Shown here piece by piece: positions 42,836 to 54,054 of a DNA stretch of 64,000 bases. The stretch comes from Dichetophora obliterata (lineage: Eukaryota > Arthropoda > Insecta > Diptera > Sciomyzidae). Made by a program: the position numbers and the translations under genes. The stretch is taken from assembly GCA_963920525.1 (NCBI GenBank), contig OY986435.1, positions 260,224,962 to 260,288,961 on the forward strand, written 5' to 3'. How positions within the stretch are numbered: the first letter of the stretch is position 1; every line of letters begins with the position of its first letter. The notes beneath the pieces were generated by a model. The model had not been told where the DNA came from, did no database searches, and saw only the letters and a list, made by a program, of their open reading frames with translations.

Positions 42836-44914
42836 CCACATTTATCCAACACTTCAAGTCGATTTGAATGAAGTCGATTTGATTCAAACCTTTGCATAAA
42901 TTGAAATTCAAATCGTCTAGAAAATTTTCAAGTCGCTTAGAAAGTGCGCATAGACAAAATATATGTTCAAACCCTTCCGAAAACCAGCTTTTTTTTTCTT
43001 TCATTGTCAAACTTCCACAATCGCTTTCACTGAAGTCGATTCAGTGCTTGCTTATAAACACACAACAATAAACTGTACTGAATCAAAACTATGTAAAAGC
43101 ATGCGCTTTAACGTGCTGGATAAAAGTGCTATGAATTTGGTATTCCTACTAGCGATAGGTACTATCGAATGACTTTCTCTATCGATGGTTTACTACTAAA
43201 TAAATTCAACCATCGTTTGAATAATTCGTTAATTCATTTACTTTTAAAAATTAGTAACCAGTGCATAAGACTATAGAACGATTTAAACTAGCGAATATTG
43301 TTATTCATTCGAATAACAAAATAGTAACTATTGCAAAGAACTATCGCATGATTCTTAATATCGAACTAATTATTCATTCATTTGACTTATACAGCAATAC
43401 TATCGACTGGTTTGATGTAATTATAATTTCTATGAAAATTCGTTTGTTCAGTTTTGAAGTGCATTCAACTTTTAAATATAGGGTGAAGTGGGGTGATGTG
43501 TAACACGTTTTTGTATGCTCCAATAAAAGTGTTAGGAAATTAATTTTGAATTAAAGGTCTCGTATAGCAAAAGAACCAATTTGAAGTGAGTGTTTGCATG
43601 GCGGTTGAATACTTTGAGAAATAGATGAAGTAGAGCAAAAATGTCATGCATGGTTTTTTTGGTCTTTTTCAAATCGGTGGAGTGATGTGCAACACAAACA
43701 AAATTCTAGTTTAAAGATCGGAAATTAAAATTTAAATTTCTATTAACATTTTTTCATACTATAATCATATTATTTTAATTTTTTATTTTTAGTAAAAGTA
43801 TTATAATGAAAACTTCATGAAACTACTGAACGTAACGACTTTTTTCCATTTATTAATAGTTTATTCATCAATTTATTTTAATCGGCTTCTGTGAAAAGCA
43901 TAATACTTTTTTCACGTATTTTCGTGAAAAAGTTATGTGCTATACAAAAAAACAAGAGCGAAAAAATGCAAGTACTACAGTGTAACACATAAAATTTATG
44001 TAAACCACTTTTTGGTCATTGATGTTATTTTACCAAAATGTGAAAAAATGCTAAATCATTTGCGATATTTAAAGAAATTAAGCAAAAGCACATTTTACAT
44101 TTACTCACTTTAAAAATGCAATTAAAAATTTTATCTGAAACGCTATTCTTTGTAAAATTAAAAAACTTTTTGACAATATTTTATCACGCGATAAAAAAAG
44201 GTTGTAAGCTGTTTATAAATTTTCTTTTCAAAAAATTAAAGCACTTTTCTGAGATGTTTGCTGTTGGTTGTTCAGACAACCAACATGTGAGTTTTTATTA
44301 ATAAATCCGCTAATCAAAGCACTACATCGTTGCTCAGAGAGTCATTGACGGAGCTTGAAATGGACTCATTCTCGAAAGAGCAAGCTGATTTACTGCAATA
44401 TTGGGAGAAAAAAGAATGCACTTTCCATATTTGCAGAAATAACCACATATTTTCTACGCAGTGCCATCTACACAAGTCTCTATTGAGCGAGCTTTTTCGG
44501 CCTTCTTTTATTGACAGACAAAAGATGCAATTTGGAGGACGAAGAGCACTCGCAAACTTTGTTAAATTCTTGAAATAAAGTTATTGAATCTTTCAATTAA
44601 AAAATATTAGATTAAATTAAATAAATGCCTATAAAATAACGTAAGAATATATTTTCCAAGTATTGATCTTACAAGGCCATGTACAAAAAAATTTATAAGT
44701 GAGCAACGTAAACAATTTTTTCTCGTTTATAACTATTACGAGATAACGAAAGCAATACAAACTGAAAATAACTGTTTTTAAGCAACAAATAAAATGTTTT
44801 TCAAAATATAGCCAACTTATCAACCTCAATTTCCTTTTCATTTGAAGAAACTATCGGATGAATGAATGAATGATCTTGAACTATCGAATAGTTCGAATGT
44901 TTTTATCATTAATT
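42836..44914. mobile_element. hAT-derived insertion inside the LINE
   Basis: The stretch separates two collinear LINE parts. Its inner ends carry CTATCGA/TTCGATAGTT words (43,155-43,390 and 44,850-44,905) like those of the hAT MITE at 46,058, and the right end reversed (TTCGAACTATTCGATAGTTC) aligns with that MITE's left end. It contains the C-terminal remnant of a hAT transposase. Left boundary and target duplication are not resolved; 42,836-43,150 may be another inserted fragment. Confidence 0.55.
44330..44590 (+). pseudogene. hAT transposase C-terminal (dimerisation) remnant
   Basis: The first frame reads DLLQYWEKKECTFHICR, then a frameshift leads to AVPSTQVSIERAFSAFFY and, after another shift, to NLEDE..LAN-like residues. 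The series W.........PST...ER.FS....RRxxL is the hallmark of the hAT C-terminal dimerisation domain (family Dimer_Tnp_hAT). Two or more frameshifts and a stop make it a pseudogene. Upstream catalytic parts are not recognisable. Confidence 0.75.
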
Positions 44915-45663
44915 CCTGCAAAACTAATCCGTCTTTGCAGGACGACACTGAGCAACCCCAGCAGCACAGTTAAAATCGGGAAGGAACTCTCGACACCATT
45001 TGTTACCAAACGAGGTTTTAGGCAGTGTAAATCCTTATCGTTTGCTCAATCTAATGATGGAGAAGATCATCAGAGCTGCTGATATGAGACGTGATGAGAC
45101 CGATATGAGACGTGTTGAGACTGATATGAGTGTTATGCTACTTGCATATGCTGATGACGTTGTTAACATTGGCCATAGTCGAATGGGTCTTGCAGTGAAT
45201 GCATATAAAACGAAATACTTGGTGTCAACAAACAAACAGTCCCAGCGTTTTTAACCCATGTGACAGTTTACAATACCTCTTTTCAGGTTGTGAAGGACTT
45301 CTTCTATCAAGGATCCAGCATTAACTCAACCAACGATATCAGCATTGAGATCAAACGAAGGATAACTCTTGCCAACTTTTTGCTCAGTAGGCAATTGAGA
45401 AGCAGAGCCCTCTCTTGACGAACGAAAAGCATGCACTATAAATCGCTCATCACGCTTATCCTGCTTTATGCATCAAAAAGAAGAAAATGGCGAGTACCAT
45501 ATATGGTGGTAAGGGAATTTCCAACAGCCATTTTTGTGTATCGCTTGCTGGCGCACATTCTTAGGCGAGGCCAAGATCGATCTAAGGTAAGATAGCCAGT
45601 TATTTACTTCATTATTTCCCTCCAGACGTCTTATGTTAATATTTTTTTCAACTTATCCCAGGC

Positions 45664-46000
45664 ATAGTATAATTATTTGACAAGGTAGTAGCGTAGACTG
45701 GCTTTTTTTCTCATGAGCGGCGATGGGTAGTTGTCAAAATTAGCTGTTCATGCAATTAATCAAAGAAATGTGAAAAAATAAGCAACGACTTAAACATAGC
45801 TAGTCAATCGCAGCAAACTAAAAACATTCCAAAAAACTTAATTTAACAAATTTAATGAACAAATTTAATGAATCAAAGAAAAGTTAAAAACAAGCACATA
45901 GCTAGTCAAAAGCAGCACACTACAACTCCTTTAGCTATTTTTGACAACTACCAATCGCCAAAAAAAACTGTCACGGCTACCTTGTCAAATAATTATACCA
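45664..46000. repeat. MITE with TIR TATAATTATTTGACAAGGTA
   Basis: Left 45,665-45,688 and right 45,977-46,000 are inverted copies over about 22 bp, with weaker pairing further in (TAGTTGTCAAAATTAGCT against AGCTATTTTTGACAACTA). Two direct repeats of ACATAGCTAGTCAA lie inside. About 337 bp, noncoding. Confidence 0.75.
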
Positions 46001-46057
46001 TGATCTCAGGGAGGTCTCACTTCTCTCCATCGATATTATTCTAAATCATGATATAAT

Positions 46058-46454
46058 TAGTGATGGGAACTATCGATTAAAAATATTCGAATTATTCGAT
46101 AGTTCAAAATCATTTATTCATTCGATAGGTTTTTTTTTATTAGATAGTTTTTTCATTTGCACTTTGTTTGCTTACCTTAAACTGATTGAACGAAACGTGA
46201 GTACTGCCAATTAAACTGAAAAAGTGCGTTTAATACACTGCAAAATCATTTGATAGTTCCATGAAAGAACATGTTCCCTGAGCGGTCGCAAGCTTATGTA
46301 TATAGCGAAAACATTTTATGCTACATCCCTACCTGAGCGCTTTTTTGGATGCAGCCAATGAATGAACGAAATACTCGAACGAACTGTTCGATAGTTGAAA
46401 TCATTCGATGGTAAACTATCGATAGTTCATATCCATCGATAGTGCGCATCACTA
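46058..46454. mobile_element. hAT-like MITE with 8-bp target duplication
   Basis: Direct repeats GATATAAT flank the element (46,050-46,057 and 46,455-46,462). The ends are TAGTGATGGGAACTATCGAT and, reversed, TAGTGATGCGCACTATCGAT. Many copies of CGATAGTT/AACTATCG lie inside. TAGTGATG ends and an 8-bp duplication are typical of hAT. It is 397 bp and noncoding, and it is probably mobilised by the family whose remnant lies at 42.8-44.9 kb. Confidence 0.9.
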
Positions 46455-46678
46455 GATATAATTACCAGGTAGAATTGCTACTATCTTTATTACTTTTACT
46501 CGTTACTCTAGGCATATAGTGTCAAATTGGTGTCAGCTAGAAGTATTGCAAACACACCAAGAAGTAAAAGGGAACTTTTCTCTTTACTTTTGCCTTGATG
46601 CCTTCATTTGCATATGAAGTCGGGGACTTTTGTAGTTCACAAACTCACGTCACATGACAATAAGAATACCAGATTTAA

Positions 46679-46910
46679 AGTGACGTGACACGAGTTTGAG
46701 AGATCTCACATTGGCGAGGTGACAACAAGAATAAGGGCAATTGTATTTTTACTATTTCCGCTATCTACGAACTCGCCTTTGCTGTGGTTTGTCTGCAAAT
46801 GCACCATACAATTTTTCAACTTCACAATACGTCTTTGCACTATCGGTGACATGACACGAGTATGAGCGCTCTCAAATTGGCGAGGTGACAACAAGAATAA
46901 GGGCATATAA
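46679..46910. repeat. Direct repeat of ~65 bp, two copies
   Basis: GTGACRTGACACGAGTWTGAG and TTGGCGAGGTGACAACAAGA plus ATAAGGGCA occur at 46,679-46,740 and 46,848-46,907. The short minus-strand ORF across it is not supported as a gene. Confidence 0.75.
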
Positions 46911-46987
46911 ATGATCTTGAGAATCAAAACAAATTACTAAAAAACTCGATCCTTTGCCGCAGATCACCTACACTCCTCCACCAGTAC

Positions 46988-47272
46988 ATGGTGCTTTTTT
47001 ATAGGAAAAAATATTTAGAGAAGCTGTACAATGAATGCATTGGTTCCCAAATCCAGCAGTTCATAGACTATGTAAAAGGAATTTATCCAGGAATTGTGGA
47101 TGGAGAACGAAAAATTGGGCTGCAGCTCAAGGAACTTGACTCTCCTTCGGTTGAGTATAAAATGCTCCAAAATATGATTCCCGAAAAAAGTCCACGACTT
47201 GATGCCATCCAGGATGAAAAAGAGGCACTTTCGGATGAAGATCATGATGAAGGCGACGAAAACGATTTTTAA
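46988..47272 (+). CDS. Unrecognised ORF, 94 residues, acidic tail
   Basis: The frame starts MVLFYRKKYLEKLYNECIGS, continues with helix-prone residues (QQFIDYVKGIYPGIVDGERK) and ends in EALSDEDHDEGDENDF and TAA. Composition looks coding, and the acidic end resembles tails of transposase or nuclear proteins. It sits between MITEs, with no promoter or partner exon visible. I recognise no family. It may be the last exon of a decayed element. Confidence 0.3.
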   Translation: MVLFYRKKYLEKLYNECIGSQIQQFIDYVKGIYPGIVDGERKIGLQLKELDSPSVEYKMLQNMIPEKSPRLDAIQDEKEALSDEDHDEGDENDF

Positions 47273-47499
47273 TAATATCGTTTTTATAACTTTATTTTTA
47301 ATAATTTTTGTTCACAGCTATTTTACAATAGCTATTCGATCTGCCAACATAAAAACTAATATATTTTAAATATTTGTATTTTAAAAAAGACGGCTGATGA
47401 GGAAGGGTGGCTTCTTCCGAAATACCTCTTGTTAAAGTATGTTAAGCTTAAAAATTAATTCTTCATTTGGTTAAGTTTCTATTATTTTTTAAACGATAC

Positions 47500-48760
47500 A
47501 TCAATCTTTTGAATCGATGGGATTATGACAAAAATATAAATGTTTACTTAAACATAACTTTTAGCTATAAAACACATCGATAATTAATCGATATATCTAC
47601 AATTTTCTCGGTGAATCTTATTTTGACTATGAGTACATCAAAACTGAGTTCTCAAAATGAACGATGTGTTGAAAGAAAAAACCTTATCATTGTACTGTTC
47701 AACCTAGTATATAAACAAAAATGAGAAATACAGTAACAATGGACAAAAAAGTTTAACATATTATACACCAAACGAAAGGTCATTATTTCAGCTTTTAAGA
47801 TATGATGTTTTTGTTTTCCCTTTTATGCAAAATAAAAATTTCTAATTAGCCCTATTCCAGAATCCGTCGTAATGAATTTTCTAACGTAAAGCTACGCTAC
47901 GAATACGACAAATTTGCTAATCCAAATTCCGAACGAAGCTTCCCCTTTTCGAATTTACTTTCGGGAATTCGAAAACAACTGATTTCACTAGCAGACAAAT
48001 AAATAAAAAGAAAAATTGAAAAACTGAAGTGTTTTTGATCAACATTGTATATTTTAGCTGTGTTTTTTAATGGATTTGATTGCAATTGCAATTTTCGCAC
48101 AATAAGAGGAAGATTTCTCACAAAGAGAACCTATGAAAATTCATCGAAGAATATTGCGAGATTCCATCAACCCTTTGGAAATGGATTACGAAACGTAGGA
48201 AATGCAATTAATAAATTTCAACTAACATATTCACAGGTTTAAAAAAAATATTTTACCTACATTTACCAAAAATTAGTTAACATTTTTTGTACGACCTAAT
48301 TCTATAAAAATCAAATTGTTTCCTGATGTCGTAAACAAATCCGTCAAAGCAAAGAAAGCTTTCGTGAAAAAATCCGAAAAACAGCTGTCAAAAGTTGATG
48401 AGTTCAGATTGTGGAATAGCAATGCTACGAATGTTCGAATCCGATGTAATGGTTCGGATTGCAGAATACGAATCCGAAAGAAAATTTACGCTACGGCGGA
48501 TGCTGGAATAGGGCTGAATATTTAGAAAAACCGTCTGTAGCGTGACCGGATTGGAAAGAAATGATTTCTTTTATTTTAACGATATATTAATTTTCTTTCG
48601 AATGGTACCCGAATCATTCATATCGGTCAAACATTAGGAAAGATATAACCTAATTTTCATATAATCTTCATAAAGTGGACATTTTTAAAAAAAATTGATA
48701 ACTCGATAACTATATGATATATCGATAATTCCTTCGGTGAATCTTATTTTCTCAAAAAAC
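47500..48760. repeat. Diverged direct repeats on both sides of a MITE
   Basis: About 47,495-47,650 and 48,570-48,755 share AACGATAYATYAAT, TCGATAAT and CGGTGAATCTTATTTT in the same order. The MITE at 47,848-48,515 lies between them. Confidence 0.5.
47848..48515. mobile_element. MITE with TIR AGCCCTATTCCAGMATCCG
   Basis: The ends AGCCCTATTCCAGAATCCG (47,848) and, reversed, AGCCCTATTCCAGCATCCG (ending 48,515) are inverted over about 24 bp, with scattered matches further in (ATTCGAA, ACGCTACG, GAATCCGAA). 668 bp, noncoding; target duplication unclear. Confidence 0.75.
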
Positions 48761-49014
48761 TGCATTTTCAGATATTGGCGCCACGGAAACCGTAATATCC
48801 CCGAAAAAAATGCATTCGAAAGTACTCATCGTTTACCAAAATGTAATGGAAATAAGGAAAATCAAGAAAACTATGAAGCGTGAAAAAAATTGAGATTATT
48901 TTCGACCAAATTGTTGCGGTAAAACAAATTTTCCAAATGTTTCGAATTTATATAAATTCTTGCAACTTGTGCTCAGGCTAAATGGTCTATTGTTTTTTAT
49001 GCAAATAAAAAATT

Positions 49015-49215
49015 ACTTTCATATTTTTTCGACGTCGATTAGTTTGTTTGCTCGTTTTGAAAAAGAATGTTTCGAAAAAAACGCGTTTCAAGTTGTTCTT
49101 TCGCACCGGGGTTTAGGAATATTTTTTTTAAATATTCTTAATAGTTGTACAACAATAATTAATTAAAAAAAATACTTTTAAAAAAATTGTTTGCATAAAA
49201 CCTCCCTTAAAACAA
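49015..49215. repeat. Dispersed repeat family B, copy 2
   Basis: Collinear with 12,640-12,915: GTCGATTAGTTTGT, TTTCGAAAAAAACGCGTTTC, CGCACCGGGG, AAAAAAATTGTTTGC, AAACCTCCCTTAAA. Confidence 0.55.
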
Positions 49216-49715
49216 TATCTATAAATGAAGCATAATCGCGAATAACGTTGTAAAAGACATTTTTTTTTTGTGTTTTTTTTTTGCGAATACCTGTTAGAAT
49301 CACTCTCTTATATTATATACAAACAGAACTGAGAAAACAGTAGAGCAGTTTGGGATATTTTTATCGCATGCCCAAAAAAAAAAATTAATAAAAGTGCTTC
49401 TAAAATGAATAAAAGTGAACAATTACAATTTTGTCGTTTACAACAATATTCGCGAGAACGCTTACAATGTATATTATTTCCCTTTGTCCTATAATTTCAG
49501 CTTTTCTTTGTGTTTAAGTAAACAGAGCAAATAACTGCAGCTGTGAGTAAAGAGAGCAAATATATGCGGAACAGCAGAAATACTTCGTGTATTTTTAACA
49601 GACATTAAGGACTCTACAGAAAATCAGCTTTAAAACTAATGCAAACGATCAGCAAATTATGTAGACACTCTGTTAAGATCCGACAGAATATTGTACAGTG
49701 CTCGCTTCACTGTGT

Positions 49716-50083
49716 TTTATTCGAAATTCTGTATTCAAGCTTTGAAAATAGTGTAAAATGTTAAACACAACAACAGTGTACTCCTTGCAGCAGGCAAAGC
49801 AAATAAATTCATGCAGATGTCTTGAGCCAATCTTTAAATAGAAAATTTTTAATTTTCAAGAGCAGTTGTGCAGTTTTGTACATTAGCTTTAAGCGTTATT
49901 GCAGTAATGCCGACAACATTTTTCTAAATATCTTATATATTCTTTATAAATAGTTTAAAATCGTTTTTACCTAATTAATTCAATCTCATGAAATTGTGTC
50001 CCTCACGTTTTAAAATTATTACCTTAACTTTTTAGCTTATTCCTACTTATGTCTATAGCTCAACTTAGTTGGCTGGAAATGGC
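49716..50083 (-). other. Probable Invadolysin 3' untranslated region
   Basis: Downstream of the stop on the minus strand no coding is seen. AATAAA (minus) at 49,721-49,716 is a candidate poly(A) signal, giving a 3' UTR of about 370 nt. The remaining 49,216-49,715 holds nothing that I can name. Confidence 0.4.
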
Positions 50084-50550
50084 CTATATATGCGTGCATA
50101 ATTGTTTGAAGATCTCTGTTGTTATTATGGCAACACCCAGCAGTAAAACTTTCAATTGCTCGCGAGCATTGGCAGCACAGGGTAAATCATCGCGTGGATA
50201 TTTATTAAGAGGCGGTGCCTCTTCACGTAGCTTGCACTCTTGGCCCAGAGCTTCAAAGTGTTCACCGCACAGCTCATTACATGGTGGACAGATAATGCCA
50301 CCCTTATGCAGCCATCCATTAGCCACTACACGTATTGACAAGTGCTGTCCAGGATAGTAGCATATGTATGTATAGTTGCCCACCATGATGCTAAGTCTAC
50401 CTTCGCTGCAATTGTATTTGTAGCAGCCGGAACCCCAATGCTGCCATTCACGTGTCTGATGACATGAACGCTCTTCCCACATGCTGTCACTATGATCAAA
50501 GCATTTTGAACCTTTGCCATAGCTCTCTAAAGCGAAATTCTTTTCAGGCT
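50084..50550 (-). CDS. Invadolysin: Invadolysin (leishmanolysin-like protease), terminal exon
   Basis: Invadolysin is the fly member of peptidase family M8. This exon follows a T-rich tract and CATAG acceptor (AG 50,552-50,551) and enters in phase 1. It encodes PEKNFALESYGKGSKCFDHS, then a cysteine-rich C-terminal domain: RSCHQTREWQHWGSGCYKYNC, VGNYTYICYYPGQ and WLHKGGIICPPCNELC. This matches the conserved tail of animal leishmanolysin-like proteins. The chain ends with a hydrophobic run (LKVLLLGVAII) before a short polar tail and TAG (50,086-50,084), which could serve as a GPI-anchor signal or membrane segment. The frame is intact, so this is a live gene. Confidence 0.93.
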
Positions 50551-50607
50551 CTATGAAAAAAAAAATCGACAATTAATTAGCACACTTTAATCAGATTATC
50601 GACTTGC

Positions 50608-50767
50608 TTGGATTGTTTTCCAGAAAACGACAGCGTGAGCCGCGTACTATGACTTTTTTGCTGCGCCATGTAAACTCTTGAATGTAGGGACAATGATCAG
50701 CCAGTGACACTGAACCGCCATAGTAGCCTTCCTCTCCATCTGGGACCTGGTGAATACTGTCAAAGTT
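50608..50767 (-). CDS. Invadolysin: Invadolysin, internal exon ending at a GC donor
   Basis: The acceptor TTTGATTTGCAG precedes AACTTTGAC (phase 0). The exon encodes NFDSIHQVPDGEEGYYGGSV, SLADHCPYIQEFTWR and VIVRGSRCRFLENNP, all typical of the M8 C-terminal half. Reading on, the frame requires exit in phase 1 after CCAA at 50,608, where the intron starts GCAAGT (50,607-50,602). Joining to the next exon makes AAG (Lys) and NNPKPEKNFALES. The only nearby GT (50,603-50,602) would put the next exon out of frame and into a stop. It is therefore read as a GC-AG intron of 57 nt. Confidence 0.92.
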
Positions 50768-50819
50768 CTGCAAATCAAAATTAGAGTACATGATAAAGTC
50801 ATATTTATTTATTGATTAC

Positions 50820-50952
50820 CTGGTATTCTTTGGGTAGTTCATAATCATGTCTTATAAGATTGCATAAAGCCACTGAATTACGGTCGTCCGTGCATTCTGT
50901 CTGTAGCGGATCTTGTTTAACCTTTGAGCAGAATGGGTGTATCGAACGACCT
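50820..50952 (-). CDS. Invadolysin: Invadolysin, internal exon
   Basis: The acceptor TTTACAG (AG 50,954-50,953) is followed by a base that completes an Arg codon with the previous exon (AG plus A), then GRSIHPFCSKVKQDPLQTEC and DDRNSVALCNLIRHDYELPK. It ends CAG before GTAATC (donor 50,819-50,818), phase 0. Length 133 nt keeps the frame on both sides. Cys spacing fits the M8 family. Confidence 0.93.
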
Positions 50953-51060
50953 CTGTAAATTCAAAGAGTGAATCAGTTTTCAAGTGTGTTAACTTTTTGT
51001 TAAAAAAATACAAAAAAAAAAATGAATGTGTACGAAGTTAAATCTGCATTTTTTAATTTA

Positions 51061-52720
51061 CAGTGGCTCACAACGAAAGTCGGGCAGGCATTTCTTAGCA
51101 TCGGTTTCAAAAATGAAAATGAAAGAAGAAACTTGGAGTAAATATTTTTTTCAGAACGTTCTTTATTGGTGAGCAAAATTAAACAGAAACATAGTTAAAA
51201 AATTAAAACTTAACGTTAAAACAAAATTTAATCAAACTAAAGCTTTAAAAACGAGCTCACATTGAAAGTCGGGCAGACAAAGAATTCAATGCTAAAACTA
51301 AGAATTTAATATTTTTTTTTTATATGACTTTCAATCCTTTTTCTTATATGACTGCCTGCAGATTTTTCGAAATGGGTGCAACCAAATTTTTAAAAACTTC
51401 AGCTCCAATCTGATTCCACTCTTTACTTAGGATACTTTTTTTTAGGATTGGATCTTTAGTTGCCCATCTCTGATACTGCACTCAGGGTTCAAGTTCATCT
51501 CATAGATGTTCTATAACATTTTAGTTTGGGACTTGTGAGGTTGTTTTTATGACATTTGGACAAATATTAAGTACACAATTCTTTACCAAGACCGTCGTTT
51601 GTTTCAGGTTATTGTCTTGGTAAGGCTACAAATTATCTGCAATTCCTTATTTACCCGCACTTTCTTTTACTTGCGCCATGAGAATGTCATGGAACATATT
51701 TTTGTCCATTATACCTTCAATAAAATGAATTCTCCCAACATCCGACGCAGACCCAAACCATGACTGATCCTCTACTATGCTAAATCGTATGTTTAAATTT
51801 TTATTGCAAAATTCTTCATTTGGAATTCGCTTTCCATCTGAACCATATAAATTAAATAAACTCTCATAAACAAAACCTGTAATAAATTTTTATTGTTTAA
51901 AAGTGCTAAAGATTATAATGTGTTCTATTTTATTAACCTTGCTTCAGAATGAAAAGTCTTTGGTCATTTGCTCATGCACGAAATTGGGGCGTTCTATTAC
52001 ATTTTTCTTACTAATACAGTGCTTTTTTCGTGCTACTCCTCAATTTAAACATTTTTTTCTCAAAACTCCTGAAATTGTTTCTGAGTGTACACTCTTTTTC
52101 AAATTGAGTTTTAACATGACCTCTAGTTTAAGTGCAAATAAAAATGGGTCTTTTATTATTTCTCTTAAAAAATACCTTTCATTCTTGGAGCTAAGTTTAT
52201 TTTTTTTTAGCTACTGTACGTTTTTTATTGCATATTCTCTTATCTTGTATATAATGCTTGACTATATCGTGCACTGTTGATTTACTTTTTAAGGCGATTT
52301 GTGAAATTTGTCGCTCGTATTTTCATTTCAAATAATAATCTATCACCATCTGCCTTTCTGCCAGTGTTGATTGATTCACTTTTCGAGAAATGTTTATTTT
52401 TTTAAGTTTTGCGTTTGACTGAAGTTATTCCAACAGTAGTAAAAAGTTGTAAGCGGGAATAACGGTTTAAGGACCACAATTTGCATTTTTTCTTTACTTG
52501 CTCGACTTTCTATGTGAACTCGTTTTTATAGGTTTGTTTCGATTTAAATTTGTTTCACCGTTACATTCTAATTTTTTAATTATGTGTCTGTTTATTTTTG
52601 TTCACCAAAAAGTAATGATTTGAAAAAATTATATATTGTAATATTCTTCATACATTTTCATTTCTGAAATCAATGCGAAAGTGCTAGAAATGCCTGCCCG
52701 ACTTTCGTTGTGAGCCACTG
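51061..52720 (-). mobile_element. Tc1-like element with IR/DR ends
   Basis: TA flanks both ends (51,059-51,060; 52,721-52,722). The outer repeats start CAGTGGCTCACAACGAAAGT at both ends and continue GTCGGGCAGGCATTTC, about 37 bp. A second, inner pair with CTCACATTGAAAGTCGGGCA (51,253) and GCTCGACTTTCTATGTGAAC (52,500) gives the two-repeat IR/DR layout. 1,660 bp is usual for such elements. Confidence 0.88.
51340..52400 (-). pseudogene. Tc1-like (DD34E) transposase, heavily decayed
   Basis: On the minus strand one can read, with frameshifts, SVMVWV at about 51,760, GRIHFIEGIMDKNMFHDILM, ESAG.GIADN, then YQDNNLKQT for the second Asp region and PNVIKTTSQVPN.NVIEHL, where SPDLNPIEHLW is expected (Asp of that motif changed to Asn). 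KSILSKEWNQIGAEVFKNLV and NLQAVI close the C-terminus near 51,345. Upstream, 52,000-52,400 has remains of the DNA-binding domain. Many stops; not functional. Confidence 0.7.
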
Positions 52721-54054
52721 TATGTCTAAAATTAATATGTGTGGCAGTGTAACCGATATGTACTATCATGTGCCGCATTGCAAAAATTCTATCTAGGATG
52801 TTTTTTGTATTGAGTTGAAGTCAGATATGTACATAGTCATTTTTTCAGTAATTTTTAATGCGCCGTGATATGCTCAAGAATTGCTGCAATGTAGTATAGC
52901 ATTTAAAAATTTTTAATCTGGCGTCAATAGTTCTTCTGTAAAAAGATGTACTGAAATGTACTGTATTTGATATAAAAAAAATTGTGGCACAAAAAATAAA
53001 ATTAGTACTACTCGTATATTACTTTTACTTGAGTTAGCTCTAAACAATTTTTTTAGAAATTTAGGACTTGTACTGTTTGTTATATGCTCTTGTTGAGATA
53101 TTAAATTTTTCGAACCCTTGCTGCTATCCAATTCAGCTGAAATTTAGCTAACATATGTTACTCAGGTGACAATGCAATAGTATGAACAATTTTTTTGCCA
53201 CAGCCCCTTTTACCGTCCACAAATCAATTAAAATGATATATCACCAAACAACTGGGCTGATTCAGCTGAAATTAGGTAGTACATTTTCTTCAAGTAGGGG
53301 ACAAGGTTTGTGAAAAAGTTTGGCCATACCTCCTGTTTATGCTTAAAACACTTAATTTGGAATCAACGGCACTTTAACCGTGACTCCTTGAGAACAATAT
53401 AAAATTATTGACTTCAAGTTTCAATTTAGAATCGATAGCACTTTAACCGTGACTCTGTGTAGATATAATTAAAAACACACCTTCCTTGAATGTTAAAAAC
53501 TATATGATTTATTTGTTAACTTTCTTGGTATTTATAACAAATGAAGCAATTAAAATAACTAGCGTATGTAAAAAATGCTTACGCTAATAAAAAAAAAACA
53601 AAACAAAAAATAACAAAGCTGCTTGCTTTGTTGACATATTTTGGTGTTCATAAATTGCTTATGTTACAGTTCTACATTTTTAAGTTCGATGAATTGCATA
53701 TAGAACAAAAATAAAATAAATTGCGAACATAAATGTTCTACATTTTGGAGTTCAATAATTGAAATATAGATAAAAAAATAAAATTACTTGCGTAATTTTG
53801 TAAGTTGTTGAATGACAAAAAATTATAATAAAGAAAAAATGGATTAATGTGTATATGTGTAAACACCCCCTTTTACCGCCCACAAATAAAAAAGTAAGGT
53901 TTTGAAAATAAAATATGTTAATAATAAACTTTTAAGACAAAAAAGTAAAAAAAAAAATAATAAAAAGTAAAAAAATAGTTTAAAAATAAGCTTTTATTTA
54001 AAAGAAAACGTGAACTAAAAGGAAAAAATATTAATTTAACTGACATTTGTCATA
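52721..54054. other. Invadolysin: Intronic DNA with Helentron-like scraps and short repeats
   Basis: 53,125-53,320 has two copies of TTCAGCTGAAATT with CCCCTTTTACCGTCC, words common in fly Helentron bodies; CCCCTTTTACCGCCC recurs at 53,866. 53,355-53,455 holds a direct repeat (GCACTTTAACCGTGACTC). The rest is AT-rich and empty. Confidence 0.4.

Larger units (their letters stand above)
42500..45590 (+). mobile_element. LINE reverse transcriptase remnant, interrupted
   Basis: The first part (about 42,520-42,835) reads through frameshifts as HKENDPTICANYR, VLCERLRPIVNQLIRPYQCG, TIDQNFTLRQIL and RNHLYSIMSD, the fingers and palm start of a LINE reverse transcriptase. The second part (44,916-45,400) goes on as IPAKLIRLCRTTLSNPSS, GFRQ, the catalytic box LLAYADDVVNIG (YADD), GLAVNAYKTKYLVST, then SSINSTNDISIEIKRRITLA and LLSRQLRSRALS. 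The parts join logically across an insertion at about 42,836-44,914. Clade is not decided. No complete ORF remains. Confidence 0.85.

Noticed and set aside
50049..50357. 102-residue + strand ORF
   Set aside because: Antisense shadow of the Invadolysin terminal exon.
51903..52280. 125-residue + strand ORF rich in Phe/Leu/Ser
   Set aside because: It lies opposite the decayed Tc1-like transposase and is an AT-rich shadow.
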